Origin: Chlorohelix sp037138995
GTDB lineage: Bacteria > Chloroflexota > Chloroflexia > Chloroheliales > Chloroheliaceae
Reading direction: 5' to 3'
Length of the DNA stretch: 64,000 nucleotides
Assembly: GCF_037138995.1 (NCBI RefSeq)
Contig: NZ_JBAXHI010000009.1
Span: 62,001 to 126,000 of the forward strand
The position numbers were made by a program, and so were the translations under genes. Shown one piece after another: positions 7,578-17,134 of this stretch (the stretch's first letter is position 1; every line of letters starts with the position of its first letter). The notes beneath the pieces were generated by a model. It was not told where the DNA came from, did no database searches, and saw only the letters and a list, made by a program, of their open reading frames with translations.

Positions 7578-8672
7578 TCAAGAATCGCTCACTTTGGGTT
7601 TGTAAAGTTGATGCACATGATCAATTGGCCATAACAATGCCTCAATAAATCCAACGAGTGGGTACCAGAATTGTAGAAGCGCTAACCGTACTACCTTAAT
7701 GCTATGCCACTTTAGTATCCCAGCAACTGAACGTCTTACTGCCATGTGCCAATACCATTGCCAAAGTACCAGCAACGCGCTAACCCAACCGCAGCGCAAA
7801 TATTTGGCGGTTGCAGCACCTACCCCTTTGCCATAGCTCTTTTCAGTTCGTACCTGTTGCTCGAAATCTTTTTTGCTGTCGTGATAAACCAGCGAGTTGC
7901 CAGTATAAACTATTTTTAAGCCCCTACGCAACAGTCGGTAGCCAATATCGAGGTCTTCAAAGGTTCCAAGTGCGCCGCCTATATTCATAACCTCGTCAAA
8001 GCCGCCGCAACCTAGGAAAGCATCACGCCGAAAACTCATATTTCCACCGCTGCCAATATGCCAAGGCTTAACAGGACGATCAAACACCCGGCGTTCGGCG
8101 CTAAGCCGTCCTATTTCAGTGCCGTTGCGTTTAGCAATCGGGGGCAAAATCCGTCCGTAAACTGCCTGTATATCGGCATGCTGGGTATATTCTTGCTCCA
8201 CCATCTCAACCCAATCGTTACTGGCTAGGCAATCATCATCCATAAAAAGAATAATTTCGCCATGAGCCGCCGCCGCCCCTAGATTGCGGTTTGTGCCTGC
8301 GCCAACCGTATCGCTATGAATAAATCTGACCAGAGGAAAGCGTTCTGTTTCGGCAGATAAGCTAAAACCGTGTTGCCGAGTTACAGACTGTAGCACTTCC
8401 GATAAAGCAGGAACAAGCTCAGGATTACTTTGATCTACTACGATAACTTCAAGAGGCAAGCGGGAGCCAATCAGGATTGAAGCGAGCGCGTGTTCAATTT
8501 GGTCTATCCGGTTGCGGGTAGGAATTACAACCGAAATAATCTGGCTACGTGTTTGAGCTATTCCATCGCTATTCGGGATATTACCATCTCTTAGTTTTTG
8601 ACTCGTTATAACAATATCCGGATTCTGAAAAACTGATGGTGAAATTTGTCCGGTTATTTTTTGCTTTGACAT
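7578..8672 (-). CDS. Family 2 glycosyltransferase
   Basis: 364 residues. The GT-A fold is marked by SVVIPTRNRIDQIEHALASIL, VIVVDQSN, GAGTNRNLGAAAAHGEIILFMDDDC (the metal-binding DxD is within MDDDC), WHIGSGGNMSFRRDAF, and GTFEDLDIGYRLLRRG, whose ED-type acidic pair is the likely base. The C-terminal ~70 residues are rich in Trp and Leu and may associate with the membrane. It transfers a sugar from a nucleotide donor, probably for surface polysaccharide or glycolipid; the acceptor is not deducible. It stands alone, divergent from the beta-propeller gene. Confidence 0.88.
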   Translation of the reverse strand: MSKQKITGQISPSVFQNPDIVITSQKLRDGNIPNSDGIAQTRSQIISVVIPTRNRIDQIEHALASILIGSRLPLEVIVVDQSNPELVPALSEVLQSVTRQHGFSLSAETERFPLVRFIHSDTVGAGTNRNLGAAAAHGEIILFMDDDCLASNDWVEMVEQEYTQHADIQAVYGRILPPIAKRNGTEIGRLSAERRVFDRPVKPWHIGSGGNMSFRRDAFLGCGGFDEVMNIGGALGTFEDLDIGYRLLRRGLKIVYTGNSLVYHDSKKDFEQQVRTEKSYGKGVGAATAKYLRCGWVSALLVLWQWYWHMAVRRSVAGILKWHSIKVVRLALLQFWYPLVGFIEALLWPIDHVHQLYKPKVSDS

Positions 8673-9079
8673 CTATTTATTAACATCTTCAGGGCTTTCA
8701 ATTGATGGGTAAGTTACAATCAAGAAAAAATATCCTTGGCGATTTTTTACTCAATGGTGAAAAACGCTGAATACTATGAAAATCCATATTACTTCTTAAT
8801 AGTTTAACAGAGGTTCTGCATTTCATGGCTAGTATTTTGGTAAAATTATTACTATTTTATATTACAATATTGTAGTCTATTCCTATATATAGTGGTTTAT
8901 CTACATAAATTGCTATGCCGATTGCAGCTAAGCCGAACTATTATTATGTATAATTGATAACATTAGCATGTTTTTAGGGAATAGTCTAAAATAAAACCAC
9001 TTGCAAGCTGTTTCGTTATTATATGCAAGTGGAAAATCGTTTGCTTATTGTGCAATGAAAAAGGAAGGAGACCTCTTTG
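8673..9079. other. Divergent AT-rich promoter region
   Basis: About 400 bp of very AT-rich sequence between the glycosyltransferase and the beta-propeller gene. It should hold both promoters. No ORF or RNA is supported. Confidence 0.4.
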
Positions 9080-11137
9080 ATGAAAAAGAAGTATTTGTTC
9101 CTGTCGCTTGCCGTATTACTGGTTAGCACATTTGCTGTGGGTGCCAGTTCGGCTATTAGCATAAGCTTTAATGACCCGGGCTTTGCCAATACTTGGAACA
9201 AGATTGATAAGCCAGTGGATGAAATCCCCGGAGTAGGGCGCGGCTTTACGTGGGGTCCCATTGTAGCAGGGGCGGCAGCTATTACCACCGAATCTTACGG
9301 GGGCGGCAGTCGCAAGGTACAGTATTTCGACAAAGCTCGTATGGAAGTGAATAACCCTTCCGCTAACCCGCTCGACCTGTTCTATGTATCCACCGGTTTG
9401 CTGGTTAAAGAACTTGTCACCGGAGCTAGGCAAGATAGCGATACAACCTTTACGCAGCTTACCCCTAGCGCCGTGCAGGTTGCCGGCGACCCCAACGATG
9501 GCGGTCAGAACCTGATTGCCCCTACCTATGCCAGTTTCAAGAACGTGGTAACTTTCATCGGTAACGAGAACGGCAGAGATAGGGCTAACGGCAGCATTAT
9601 CAACACCCAGATTGATAAAGCAGGGAACGTTAGCATCTTTAGCCCGCCTGAACAGCGCAAGTACACCGATTATGATGATACCACCCGTCATAATATTGCC
9701 GATGTTTTCGTGGATTTCGGCAAGCGCAGCGGCACGATTTGGAACGGTAGCAGCTTCATACAGGGCGCGATATTTTACAGTTCGGTGTATATAACCGGAC
9801 GACCTGTGACTGAGGCTTACTGGACTCAGGTGGTAGTTGGCGGCGTTACCAAGCCTGTGCTGGTGCAGCTATTCGAGCGCCGCGTGCTGACCTATACTCC
9901 CGGAAACCCGGCAGGCTTTGAAGTAGAGATGGGCAACGTGGGACAGCACTATTACAAGTGGCGCTATGTATTAGGCGGCGGCGGTTCTCCGACCCCTACG
10001 CCCACACCTACCGCTACCCCGACTCCTGCACCCCAAGCTTTCCCGCAGGATTTCAGCCAATTCCGCGCCCCTTACCACAAGAACGGTTCTCGCCCGGTTG
10101 GCGGCTCTCCCGGCGGTATCCCTAACTTCCGCGGCTATGCGGTCGGCGCATCTAGCATCGTAGCCAACTCCCCGGTGGTCAATAGTGACCAGACCATCGC
10201 GGTTTACTCTACTGCCAACAAGGGCGTAGTCGCGCTAAATCTGACTGCCAGTCTGAACGATCTGACCCAGAAGTGGGTTTACCCCTCTGGCGTTAGCCCG
10301 AACTTCACTACGGCTACTCCGATGCTATACAACGGTGTGGTTTATATCGGGGATAACAACGGAAATATGCATGCTATCAAGCTGGCTGACGGCACTTCTG
10401 TTTGGGCAACTCCTAGCAATGCGGGCGTGCCTTTCGGTGCAGTGGTAGGCGCAGCTATTACCGATGGCACTAATCTCTATTTTAGTACCAGCACGGGTCG
10501 CTTGCTGGCAATCCGCCTTTCAGATGGCGTGCAGGTGTGGCAATCTAGCTCTCTAGTAGGTCTAACAAGCGGACCGATCTTTGCCTATGGCGGCAATCTT
10601 TTCGTTGGCGCTACCACCGGTAAGGTTCACGCTTTCCAGACCTCAAACGGCAGTGTGGTTTCAACTTGGACAGAGCCAACCCTGAACCCCATTTTATGGA
10701 CACTGGCTTATGCTAACGGTGTCTTGTTTGTCCCGAACGGCAACACCTTGACCGCACTTAACAATGTCGGTACAACCATCAAAGATGTGGTACTGGACGG
10801 TACAATTACCACCTCTCCGGCGGTCACAGCCGATAAGGTTTACGTGGGCGTAGATACCGCTTTCAAGGTTTACGGCATTAACGCCGCGAACTTGGGCGAT
10901 ACTACTCAGTTTGTCTTCGTGGCTGGCACAGTTCCCGGCGGCGCTATCGCGGTAGTGGATGGCTTCCTCTACTTCGGTACCACCGGCGGCGTTCTGTACC
11001 AAGTGGAAGCGGCGAATGCTGCCAACGCAAACCAGTTGGTCACTGGCGTGGGCAGTTTCAGCAACAACTCGCCGGTAGTTGCCAACGGGCGGGTTTACAT
11101 CGGCAATGCTGACGGCAAATTCTATGTAGTCAAGTAG
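9080..11137 (+). CDS. Secreted shared-module protein fused to a PQQ-like beta-propeller
   Basis: 685 residues from the ATG at 9080 (AAGGAG upstream). A signal peptide (MKKKYLFLSLAVLLVSTFAVGA) is followed by the shared module at residues ~30-297: FANTW, VQYFDKARMEV, STGLLVKELVTG, HNIADVFVDF, TEAYWTQVVVGG, LFERRVLTYTPG and VEMGNVGQHYYKWRY. A TPTPTPTATPTP linker follows, then residues ~325-685 with PQQ-type blades (VVYIGDNNGNMHAIKLADG, LYFSTSTGRLLAIRLSDGVQVW, GNLFVGATTGKVHAF, VYIGNADGKFYVV). The propeller is probably a binding scaffold; I see no enzyme signature. The same module occurs in four other genes of this window with different partners. Confidence 0.88.
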   Translation: MKKKYLFLSLAVLLVSTFAVGASSAISISFNDPGFANTWNKIDKPVDEIPGVGRGFTWGPIVAGAAAITTESYGGGSRKVQYFDKARMEVNNPSANPLDLFYVSTGLLVKELVTGARQDSDTTFTQLTPSAVQVAGDPNDGGQNLIAPTYASFKNVVTFIGNENGRDRANGSIINTQIDKAGNVSIFSPPEQRKYTDYDDTTRHNIADVFVDFGKRSGTIWNGSSFIQGAIFYSSVYITGRPVTEAYWTQVVVGGVTKPVLVQLFERRVLTYTPGNPAGFEVEMGNVGQHYYKWRYVLGGGGSPTPTPTPTATPTPAPQAFPQDFSQFRAPYHKNGSRPVGGSPGGIPNFRGYAVGASSIVANSPVVNSDQTIAVYSTANKGVVALNLTASLNDLTQKWVYPSGVSPNFTTATPMLYNGVVYIGDNNGNMHAIKLADGTSVWATPSNAGVPFGAVVGAAITDGTNLYFSTSTGRLLAIRLSDGVQVWQSSSLVGLTSGPIFAYGGNLFVGATTGKVHAFQTSNGSVVSTWTEPTLNPILWTLAYANGVLFVPNGNTLTALNNVGTTIKDVVLDGTITTSPAVTADKVYVGVDTAFKVYGINAANLGDTTQFVFVAGTVPGGAIAVVDGFLYFGTTGGVLYQVEAANAANANQLVTGVGSFSNNSPVVANGRVYIGNADGKFYVVK

Positions 11138-11161
11138 CGTTTGAAGCTAAAAAACGTTATG

Positions 11162-11196
11162 ATAGGCTTCGGTATTCTGCCGGAGCCTATTTTTTA
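11162..11196 (+). terminator. Rho-independent terminator
   Basis: An 11-bp stem (ATAGGCTTCGG with CCGGAGCCTAT, one G-T type wobble) is followed by TTTTTT. It ends the beta-propeller gene. Confidence 0.9.
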
Positions 11197-11213
11197 TTTT
11201 TACGGAGCCTAAC

Positions 11214-12251
11214 ATGATTCGAGATAGAGCGCGGTTGCTGGAACAGATTCGGGAGTTGCATCGGCAAATCAGAGCGGCGGTAGTGGCGCAAACCGAAGCT
11301 GTGGCGTTGGAACAGCTTTCCGCAGTGGAAGGCAACGACCACGCTTACGAGGGCGATACGATTTTCGCAATTGACCGGGTGAGCGAGGAAAAGTTAGTGG
11401 AGTTTTTCGAGCGTGAAGTTGCGCCCGAACGCCCTTTGCTGCTGATTGCGGAAGGCTTACGCGATACAGGCTTTGGCGAAGGGCGTTTGCCACTGCCGCG
11501 AGGTATCACGCCCGAACAGGCGGAGGTGCGTATTATTGTTGATCCTATAGACGGAACGCGCTGTATCATGTACCAGAAGCGCAGCGCATGGGTTCTGACG
11601 GGAGTTGCCCCGAATTTGGGCGAGGATACGCGCTTGCAAGACATCGAGTTTGCCGTTCAAACCGAATTACCGCTGGTAAAGCAGCACCTTTGCGATGAGC
11701 TTTGGGCTATCCGGGGCGAGGGCTATTTCGCGCAACGCTACAACCGCATAAGCGGAGAGTTACAGCCGATAACTTTGCACCCTAGCCATAGCCCCACTAT
11801 TCGTCATGGTTACGCTCAGGTGGTGCGCTTTTTCCCCGGTACTCGCGAGGAGTTGGCGGCGATTGACGAGGAGATTGTGCTCGCGGTGCTCGGCGCGCCC
11901 CTGCCCGGCAAGACCCACTGTTTCGAGGATCAGTACACCTCTAGCGCGGGACAATTTTACGAATTGCTCTCCGGGCATGACCGCTTTACTGCCGATATTC
12001 GCCCCCTCATGGAGCAAGTCGCCATGAAAAAGGGCTTCCGGCTTGGCATCTGCTGTCACCCTTATGATGTGTGTACCGAGTTGATAGCGCGAGAGATGGG
12101 CGTAATAATTACGGACGAGCGCGGACAATCGCTTAACCCGCCTCTGAATGTGGAGACGGACGTTAGCTGGGTGGGATACGCCAACCCTGCCATCCGGGCG
12201 CAAATCGAGCCGCTTTTGCTCAAGTCGCTGCGGGAGCGGGGATTAATTTAA
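11214..12251 (+). CDS. Inositol monophosphatase / FBPase-superfamily phosphatase
   Basis: 345 residues. The Mg-binding signature VDPIDGTR is present near residue 107, preceded by GDTIFAIDRVSEE and LLIAEGLRD, the first acidic metal site. The second part (GKTHCFEDQYTSSAGQFYELLSGHDRF...GICCHPYDVCTELIAREMGVIITDERG) matches the second metal/substrate region of the superfamily. It is longer than typical SuhB (~265 aa). It hydrolyses a phosphate monoester in a sugar or inositol compound; the exact substrate cannot be told. The end overlaps the convergent HEAT-repeat gene by 9 bp. Confidence 0.85.
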   Translation: MIRDRARLLEQIRELHRQIRAAVVAQTEAVALEQLSAVEGNDHAYEGDTIFAIDRVSEEKLVEFFEREVAPERPLLLIAEGLRDTGFGEGRLPLPRGITPEQAEVRIIVDPIDGTRCIMYQKRSAWVLTGVAPNLGEDTRLQDIEFAVQTELPLVKQHLCDELWAIRGEGYFAQRYNRISGELQPITLHPSHSPTIRHGYAQVVRFFPGTREELAAIDEEIVLAVLGAPLPGKTHCFEDQYTSSAGQFYELLSGHDRFTADIRPLMEQVAMKKGFRLGICCHPYDVCTELIAREMGVIITDERGQSLNPPLNVETDVSWVGYANPAIRAQIEPLLLKSLRERGLI

Positions 12252-12866
12252 GGGGCGTGTCTTTATCTTCTCGATAGCTCCCTGCGCTTTATGATTTGCC
12301 TCAAAATTTTCCCTTGCTACCCGCTCCAGTTCCGGCAGAACGCGCTGGTCTCCGATATTGCCGAGTGCTTCGGCAGCAGCTTCAGCCACGCTGTAATCCT
12401 CGCTCTCGGTGATTTTACTCAATAGAGGCTTGATGGAGCGAGGGTCTTTGATTTTACCCAAGGCTTCGGCAGCGGTACGGCGCACAAATAAATCTGGGTC
12501 GCATAAAGCATTTATCAAAGCGCCCACAGCACGCTTGTTTGCGATTTTACCTAACGCTTCGGCGGCGCGATAACGCACGAAACTGTCCCTGTCATCGTGC
12601 AAGGTTTTGATAAGCTCAGCAACGGCACGCTTGTTTGCAACCTCTCCCAGTTGCTTAGCAGCATTTTGGCGAACACCCCAATCCTCATGTCGTAGCAAGT
12701 CAATAAGTTGGCTAATGCGGCTTGCCTGTGGGCAATTTGCGCCATCCCTCCCTGCTTTTGCAGGGAAAAGACTCCCTAACTCATTAATTTTTCTGGCTTG
12801 TGGTGTATATAACATTGACTCAGCCCAGTTCAGATACATAGTCTGCTTCTGTGAATTATCTTTCAT
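12243..12866 (-). CDS. HEAT-repeat (PBS lyase-like) protein
   Basis: 207 residues from the ATG at 12866, with AAAGGAT upstream. Four to five ~31-residue HEAT repeats run from residue ~65: LIDLLRHEDWGVRQNAAKQLGEVANKRA, LIKTLHDDRDSFVRYRAAEALGKIANKRA, LINALCDPDLFVRRTAAEALGKIKDPRS, and one more ending EALGNIGDQRV. The repeats form an alpha-solenoid for protein binding. No phycobilin lyase context exists here, so it is most likely a scaffold or adaptor. The N-terminal ~60 residues lack a recognisable domain. Confidence 0.85.
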   Translation of the reverse strand: MKDNSQKQTMYLNWAESMLYTPQARKINELGSLFPAKAGRDGANCPQASRISQLIDLLRHEDWGVRQNAAKQLGEVANKRAVAELIKTLHDDRDSFVRYRAAEALGKIANKRAVGALINALCDPDLFVRRTAAEALGKIKDPRSIKPLLSKITESEDYSVAEAAAEALGNIGDQRVLPELERVARENFEANHKAQGAIEKIKTRPLN

Positions 12867-13655
12867 TGATAACATCCTTTACGGGTTAATAGTTTTAGCT
12901 TACTCACCACTGGCAGCTACATATCAACTAATGTTTTAAAAGTTTGCCTATTCTTTCAGGTACACGCTCTATAGAGCAAGTTACCTGTGACAGCACGTAT
13001 AATCTGATGGGTTGTATGTACATTTGCCTTGAAGCCACCTGTCTCAACACAGTTTGCTAGTTTGAATAGTTCAGCGTCATACCAATTCCTCTTTTTGTAA
13101 ATCCTCATAGCATAAGCAGCTTCTAAATTGAATTGTAGCATGACATTGCATGATGTTTTATAAACTTTTCTTTGCGAAATCCTAAAATTTTAATAATAAG
13201 GTTTTATATTCAAGAGCTTGCAATCTAAAGAATTTATAAATTCATTTAGCGTTTCTCTCTGTATGGCTAGAACTAATATTTAAATAAGTTCTAATCTTGC
13301 AGGGGTTTTATGGCTTTGTAATAGGTCAAACCGCTCTAAATCTCCGATAATGCCTCCTAGAATTCCTTGCAAGCACAACCGCCCTATTACAAAAAGGCTT
13401 GCCATTTTGATAGAGGATTCGATGTAGGCGCAGGTGATTTACCAGCCTTCTAAAGAAGCTATTCCTGAAAAGTGCGAAGATTTCCGCCCCGCTAACTTCT
13501 ATTCAGAAATTTTACAATTAATTTAGACTTTTTTAACGTCACTAGCATTTCCCATAAGGTCAATTCAACTATACTATAGCAGGGTTGCTTATCAGGTATA
13601 ATGGTTCCGGCGCAAAGCAGCCCTAGTTGGATGAACTTCATTAAGGACATAAAAT
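12867..13655. other. Long intergenic region, no supported gene
   Basis: 789 bp, AT-rich. One minus-strand ORF at 12956-13141 (61 codons, no ribosome site, no recognisable family) is the only coding candidate, and I do not call it. The stretch 13300-13560 is of mixed composition with no clear hairpin or repeat; it could be decayed sequence. Confidence 0.4.
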
Positions 13656-14510
13656 TTGCTGCGTTTTTTTAGATTAGCCTATCTATATCTGACATTGCTG
13701 GCGCTTAGCCTGTTGCAGGCAGCTTGTGGCGATATTACCGCTACTCCGGTTCAAACCATCGCTGCCGTGACACCCACCCTTCAACCTGTATCTACTATCG
13801 CTCCCACGCTTACGACTGCCCGACCTTTCACGGTGGCGCTAGACCCCGGTCATGGAGGGGATGATTGGGGAGCAGGTCATTTCAACTCTAATGACCAACC
13901 CGATTTGCTGGAAAAGGATTTGACCTTACAACTGAGTACGGCTACCGCGACTCTGTTGCGGCAAAGCGGTTTCAAGGTTGTGATAACCCGCAACGGCGAC
14001 GCTTCCGCCAATAATCTAACTACCGACCTTAACGGGGATGGTAAAATCAACGAACTTGATGATTTGCAAGCTCGTTTAAATCTTGCCAATAATAGCAAAG
14101 CCGATTTATTACTATCGCTGCATATAAACAGCAGTACGCCGGGTGACGGGGCAGGCGGATTTGAGACGTGGTATTGCGCAGACCGCTCTTTCGCGGAACG
14201 CAACAAATTATTTGCTCAACTAATCCAGCAGGAGAGCATAGCCAGCATGTACTCATTCGGCTATGAGGCGCAAGATCGCCGGGTTGCGGACGACCTCGAA
14301 ATTGATTGGAACGGTAATCACCTATACATGTTTGGACCACCTACGCCCACCCGCAAGTCTGCCACCACCATGCCCGGCGCGTTAACCGAGGTTCTTTTCA
14401 TTACCAATGATACCGAAGCGAATTTACTTAAGGATAGCAAAACTATCAAGGCGTTAGCGGAGGGCTACACACGGGCGATTCAGCAATATTTCGCCTACTA
14501 CAAGGTTTAA
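13656..14510 (+). CDS. Lipoprotein N-acetylmuramoyl-L-alanine amidase (Amidase_3) with EF-hand-like insert
   Basis: 284 residues, TTG start preceded by AAGGA. A lipoprotein signal ends in LLQAAC (Cys24). After a Thr/Pro-rich linker the Amidase_3 fold has all zinc/catalytic residues: His66 in DPGHGG, Glu86 in LLEKDL, His156 in LSLHIN, and Glu245 in LTEVLF. It should cleave the lactyl-amide bond between MurNAc and L-Ala in peptidoglycan. Between strands, residues 124-135 read DLNGDGKINELD, a classic 12-residue calcium loop as in dockerins and EF-hands. This suggests calcium-dependent folding or activity. No partner genes are adjacent. Confidence 0.9.
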   Translation: MLRFFRLAYLYLTLLALSLLQAACGDITATPVQTIAAVTPTLQPVSTIAPTLTTARPFTVALDPGHGGDDWGAGHFNSNDQPDLLEKDLTLQLSTATATLLRQSGFKVVITRNGDASANNLTTDLNGDGKINELDDLQARLNLANNSKADLLLSLHINSSTPGDGAGGFETWYCADRSFAERNKLFAQLIQQESIASMYSFGYEAQDRRVADDLEIDWNGNHLYMFGPPTPTRKSATTMPGALTEVLFITNDTEANLLKDSKTIKALAEGYTRAIQQYFAYYKV

Positions 14511-14596
14511 CTCCTTCCGCTCGATTTTAGCTTATTGAATAACATCGGTCAGTTCAGCGGTACGCCCGAAATAAATCTTGGGTTGTTCCTTCCTAA

Positions 14597-17113
14597 TTAC
14601 CTCACCCAAAAAACGCGCTCTACACCGATGGCGCGTGCCAACGGTTGCGGTTTTTTCAGGTCTGGTGCGCTACCCCAAATGGTATTGTTCTGATAAAATG
14701 CCAGAATCGGTTGAGATGGCGACCAATCGAAAAAGCGCGAACGAAAAGCGTAATAAGGGGGATAATTCAATTCCAAATCATATTGCTGCCCATTGCTAAG
14801 CTGTATGACCGTCATTCGCTGCGAATATGGGGGCGAGGTTGCGCCATTTCGGGTTATATCATAGCGCGAATAAACCGCCACATACTGCCCGGTGACATCC
14901 AGTTGGGCGCCGCTGCCGGGTCCGTACACTCGCCAACTACCTGTGGCAAGATTTAGCGCTTGCAAATCATTGTTCTGGCTGTAGTTGGCGGTAGTTGCGA
15001 CCAAGCGGGCGCTATCGGGGCTGAAAGCGTTGAGGCGATTTATCACACTGCCGCCGGTTATCTCCTTAACCTGCCCTTCGGGAGATACCAGCCAAGTGGT
15101 AAAGCGCGAATAAGCGCTGCTGCCGGTTATCGCGATAGTTTTGCCGTCCGGCGACCACAATAAGCCCTTGCCAAGCGCGGAATAATTCGAGTTAACCGCT
15201 CCCACTTTCGTTACAAGGCGATTGTTAGGTTGGGACGTATCAACCTGCGAAAGGTAAAGCTCGTATTGCGCTTTGTCTAGCTTGTATGCCAACGTGCGCC
15301 CATCGTTTGACCAATCGAAAGCCGACACGGATTCATTAGTAATCAAGCTGGGAACGGGGGTTTCGGCGCCGCTTTGTTCCAGCGACAACACGTACAAACC
15401 CGCTGCCAAACGCGGGTCGTTGCCAAGCGCCTGATACGCCACCCGCTTGCCATCCGGCGACCATCGCACCGATTGAGTCAGGTCGTCCGGTGCGCCCACA
15501 CCTTCGCTCAGTTTCACCCGTTGCTTACCATCAAGGCTACTAATCCACAGCGTCCCGGTGTATTGGTCGCCTACTTCCAGATAAGCCAATCGCCCACCCG
15601 CTGGCGCAACGCTTGCATCTAGCCCTCGAAATGCGCCGCTACTGATAACGATGCGCTGCCCGGTTTCAAGGTCAACTACGCTAAGATATTGCGTACCCAC
15701 TCCACCTAATAATACCAGCTTTCCGCTTGGCTTTAGGTCATTTATAGTTGGAACTGAGATAGGGCGCGTGGTTGGTGTGGCAAGAGTAGAACCTACACCC
15801 AACGCATCAGCGCCGCAACAACTCGCCCCGATAAAGCTGTAGTTTGCTCCGAGCGCAGCAATGGATTTGTTGGCAGTATCCAACACTTCTAGATTTTCAT
15901 CGAACCAGTCAAAGATATAATTGTTCGCTTGAGTAACTAAAGCGTTGCGCCCTGCCCCAGCACGCTCAAAGACGATGCGGCGATTGTCGGGCAACCAACT
16001 AACCGATAACACCGCATCTTTGTCTTGCCCGATAGCGGCAGAACCAACCGGAAAGGTGCGAGAGTTGCCCGTATCCACTTCGCTTATGGTGATACGTGGG
16101 CTGGCATCGGCGAAGGTTATATAACGACTGTTAAACGACCAGACCGGGGCAACTTTCAGGCGCGGCGAAGGACTGTAATAATCAGCATACGCCCAGACCA
16201 AACTGTAAAACTCACTCCCGCTTCCAGCGTAATCGGTCAAACGACGAAAGGTAGTACCTTCCGGGCTGGCTTTATACAGCGAAACCTTGTCGCGTTGCGA
16301 ATCTGCGGCGGTAAAGGCGAGGCTTGAGCCATCCGGCGACCAGCTAACGAACAGCACATCCAAACCGTTCAGTTTCAGCTTGTCGCTCAAATTTACTCGA
16401 TTCGAGCCATCCGCGTTGGTCAGGTACAGGCTACGGGGCTGGTCAATCAGGTTATTGCCGCTAATATAGGCAAGGCGCTTACCATCCGGCGACCATACCC
16501 CATATAGAGCGCGGTCTGCCAGCAAAATTCCCGCATCCTTGCCGGAAACGCTACCATCAGCGGGAATTATATAAAGTGCAGATTTCTGCTTGACCTCAGC
16601 CAGAATAGGCAAAGGCACAGAAGGGCGCAAAAAACGAGTAGAGGTCGAGGGAGTTGGAGAGGGGGTTGCAGTGGGCGAGTCTGGGTCTGGTACGGTGCGG
16701 GTGAATAGCACACGGGCGCTATCAGGCGACCACTGCGGGTTAAACCCATCCGCATTTACTACCTTGCGATTTTTGCCGTCCGCGTCCACGCTCACAAGCT
16801 GGTGAGTGCGATTGTAATCTCCCGCAGCTTGATCTCCGTTAAGCTCAGTGAAAATTATACGCGTGCCGTCCGGCGACCAAGTTGCCCCAAACTCTGCCTC
16901 CGCGCTTTCGGTAAGGCGACCCGACACCTTGCTGCCCGGTTCAACCGTGTACAAATCGGGCCAACCGTCCGCATTACTAAGATACATCAGGCGGTCTTTA
17001 GGTAAATCTTTTTCAGGGTTAGCGGTGGAGTTCTCATCGCCGCATGCCACTAGTAACAGAGTTGCCAGCAGCAAACAAGCAAAAACCGGGTAGGCAAACT
17101 TGTAAGCAATCAC
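14597..17113 (-). CDS. TolB-like WD40/PD40 beta-propeller lipoprotein
   Basis: 838 residues. The lipoprotein signal MIAYKFAYPVFACLLLATLLLVAC ends at the lipid-modified Cys before GDENS. The body contains at least ten PD40 blades with the signature WSPDGxRLAY or similar (WSPDGTRIIF, WSPDSARVLF, WSPDGKRLAYIS, WSPDGSSLAF, WSPDGKRVAYQ, WSPDGKTIAI). The number suggests two propellers. A low-complexity insertion (TATPSPTPSTST) sits near residue 150. Proteins like this bind peptides or other ligands at the envelope; no catalytic domain is present. It ends close to the amidase gene but is convergent with it. Confidence 0.85.
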   Translation of the reverse strand: MIAYKFAYPVFACLLLATLLLVACGDENSTANPEKDLPKDRLMYLSNADGWPDLYTVEPGSKVSGRLTESAEAEFGATWSPDGTRIIFTELNGDQAAGDYNRTHQLVSVDADGKNRKVVNADGFNPQWSPDSARVLFTRTVPDPDSPTATPSPTPSTSTRFLRPSVPLPILAEVKQKSALYIIPADGSVSGKDAGILLADRALYGVWSPDGKRLAYISGNNLIDQPRSLYLTNADGSNRVNLSDKLKLNGLDVLFVSWSPDGSSLAFTAADSQRDKVSLYKASPEGTTFRRLTDYAGSGSEFYSLVWAYADYYSPSPRLKVAPVWSFNSRYITFADASPRITISEVDTGNSRTFPVGSAAIGQDKDAVLSVSWLPDNRRIVFERAGAGRNALVTQANNYIFDWFDENLEVLDTANKSIAALGANYSFIGASCCGADALGVGSTLATPTTRPISVPTINDLKPSGKLVLLGGVGTQYLSVVDLETGQRIVISSGAFRGLDASVAPAGGRLAYLEVGDQYTGTLWISSLDGKQRVKLSEGVGAPDDLTQSVRWSPDGKRVAYQALGNDPRLAAGLYVLSLEQSGAETPVPSLITNESVSAFDWSNDGRTLAYKLDKAQYELYLSQVDTSQPNNRLVTKVGAVNSNYSALGKGLLWSPDGKTIAITGSSAYSRFTTWLVSPEGQVKEITGGSVINRLNAFSPDSARLVATTANYSQNNDLQALNLATGSWRVYGPGSGAQLDVTGQYVAVYSRYDITRNGATSPPYSQRMTVIQLSNGQQYDLELNYPPYYAFRSRFFDWSPSQPILAFYQNNTIWGSAPDLKKPQPLARAIGVERVFWVR

Positions 17114-17134
17114 TTGACAGCAGCCCCTTTCACC

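Noticed and set aside
12956..13141. 61-codon minus-strand ORF in a long intergenic region
   Set aside because: No ribosome binding site, no recognisable domain and no neighbour link; length is expected by chance.
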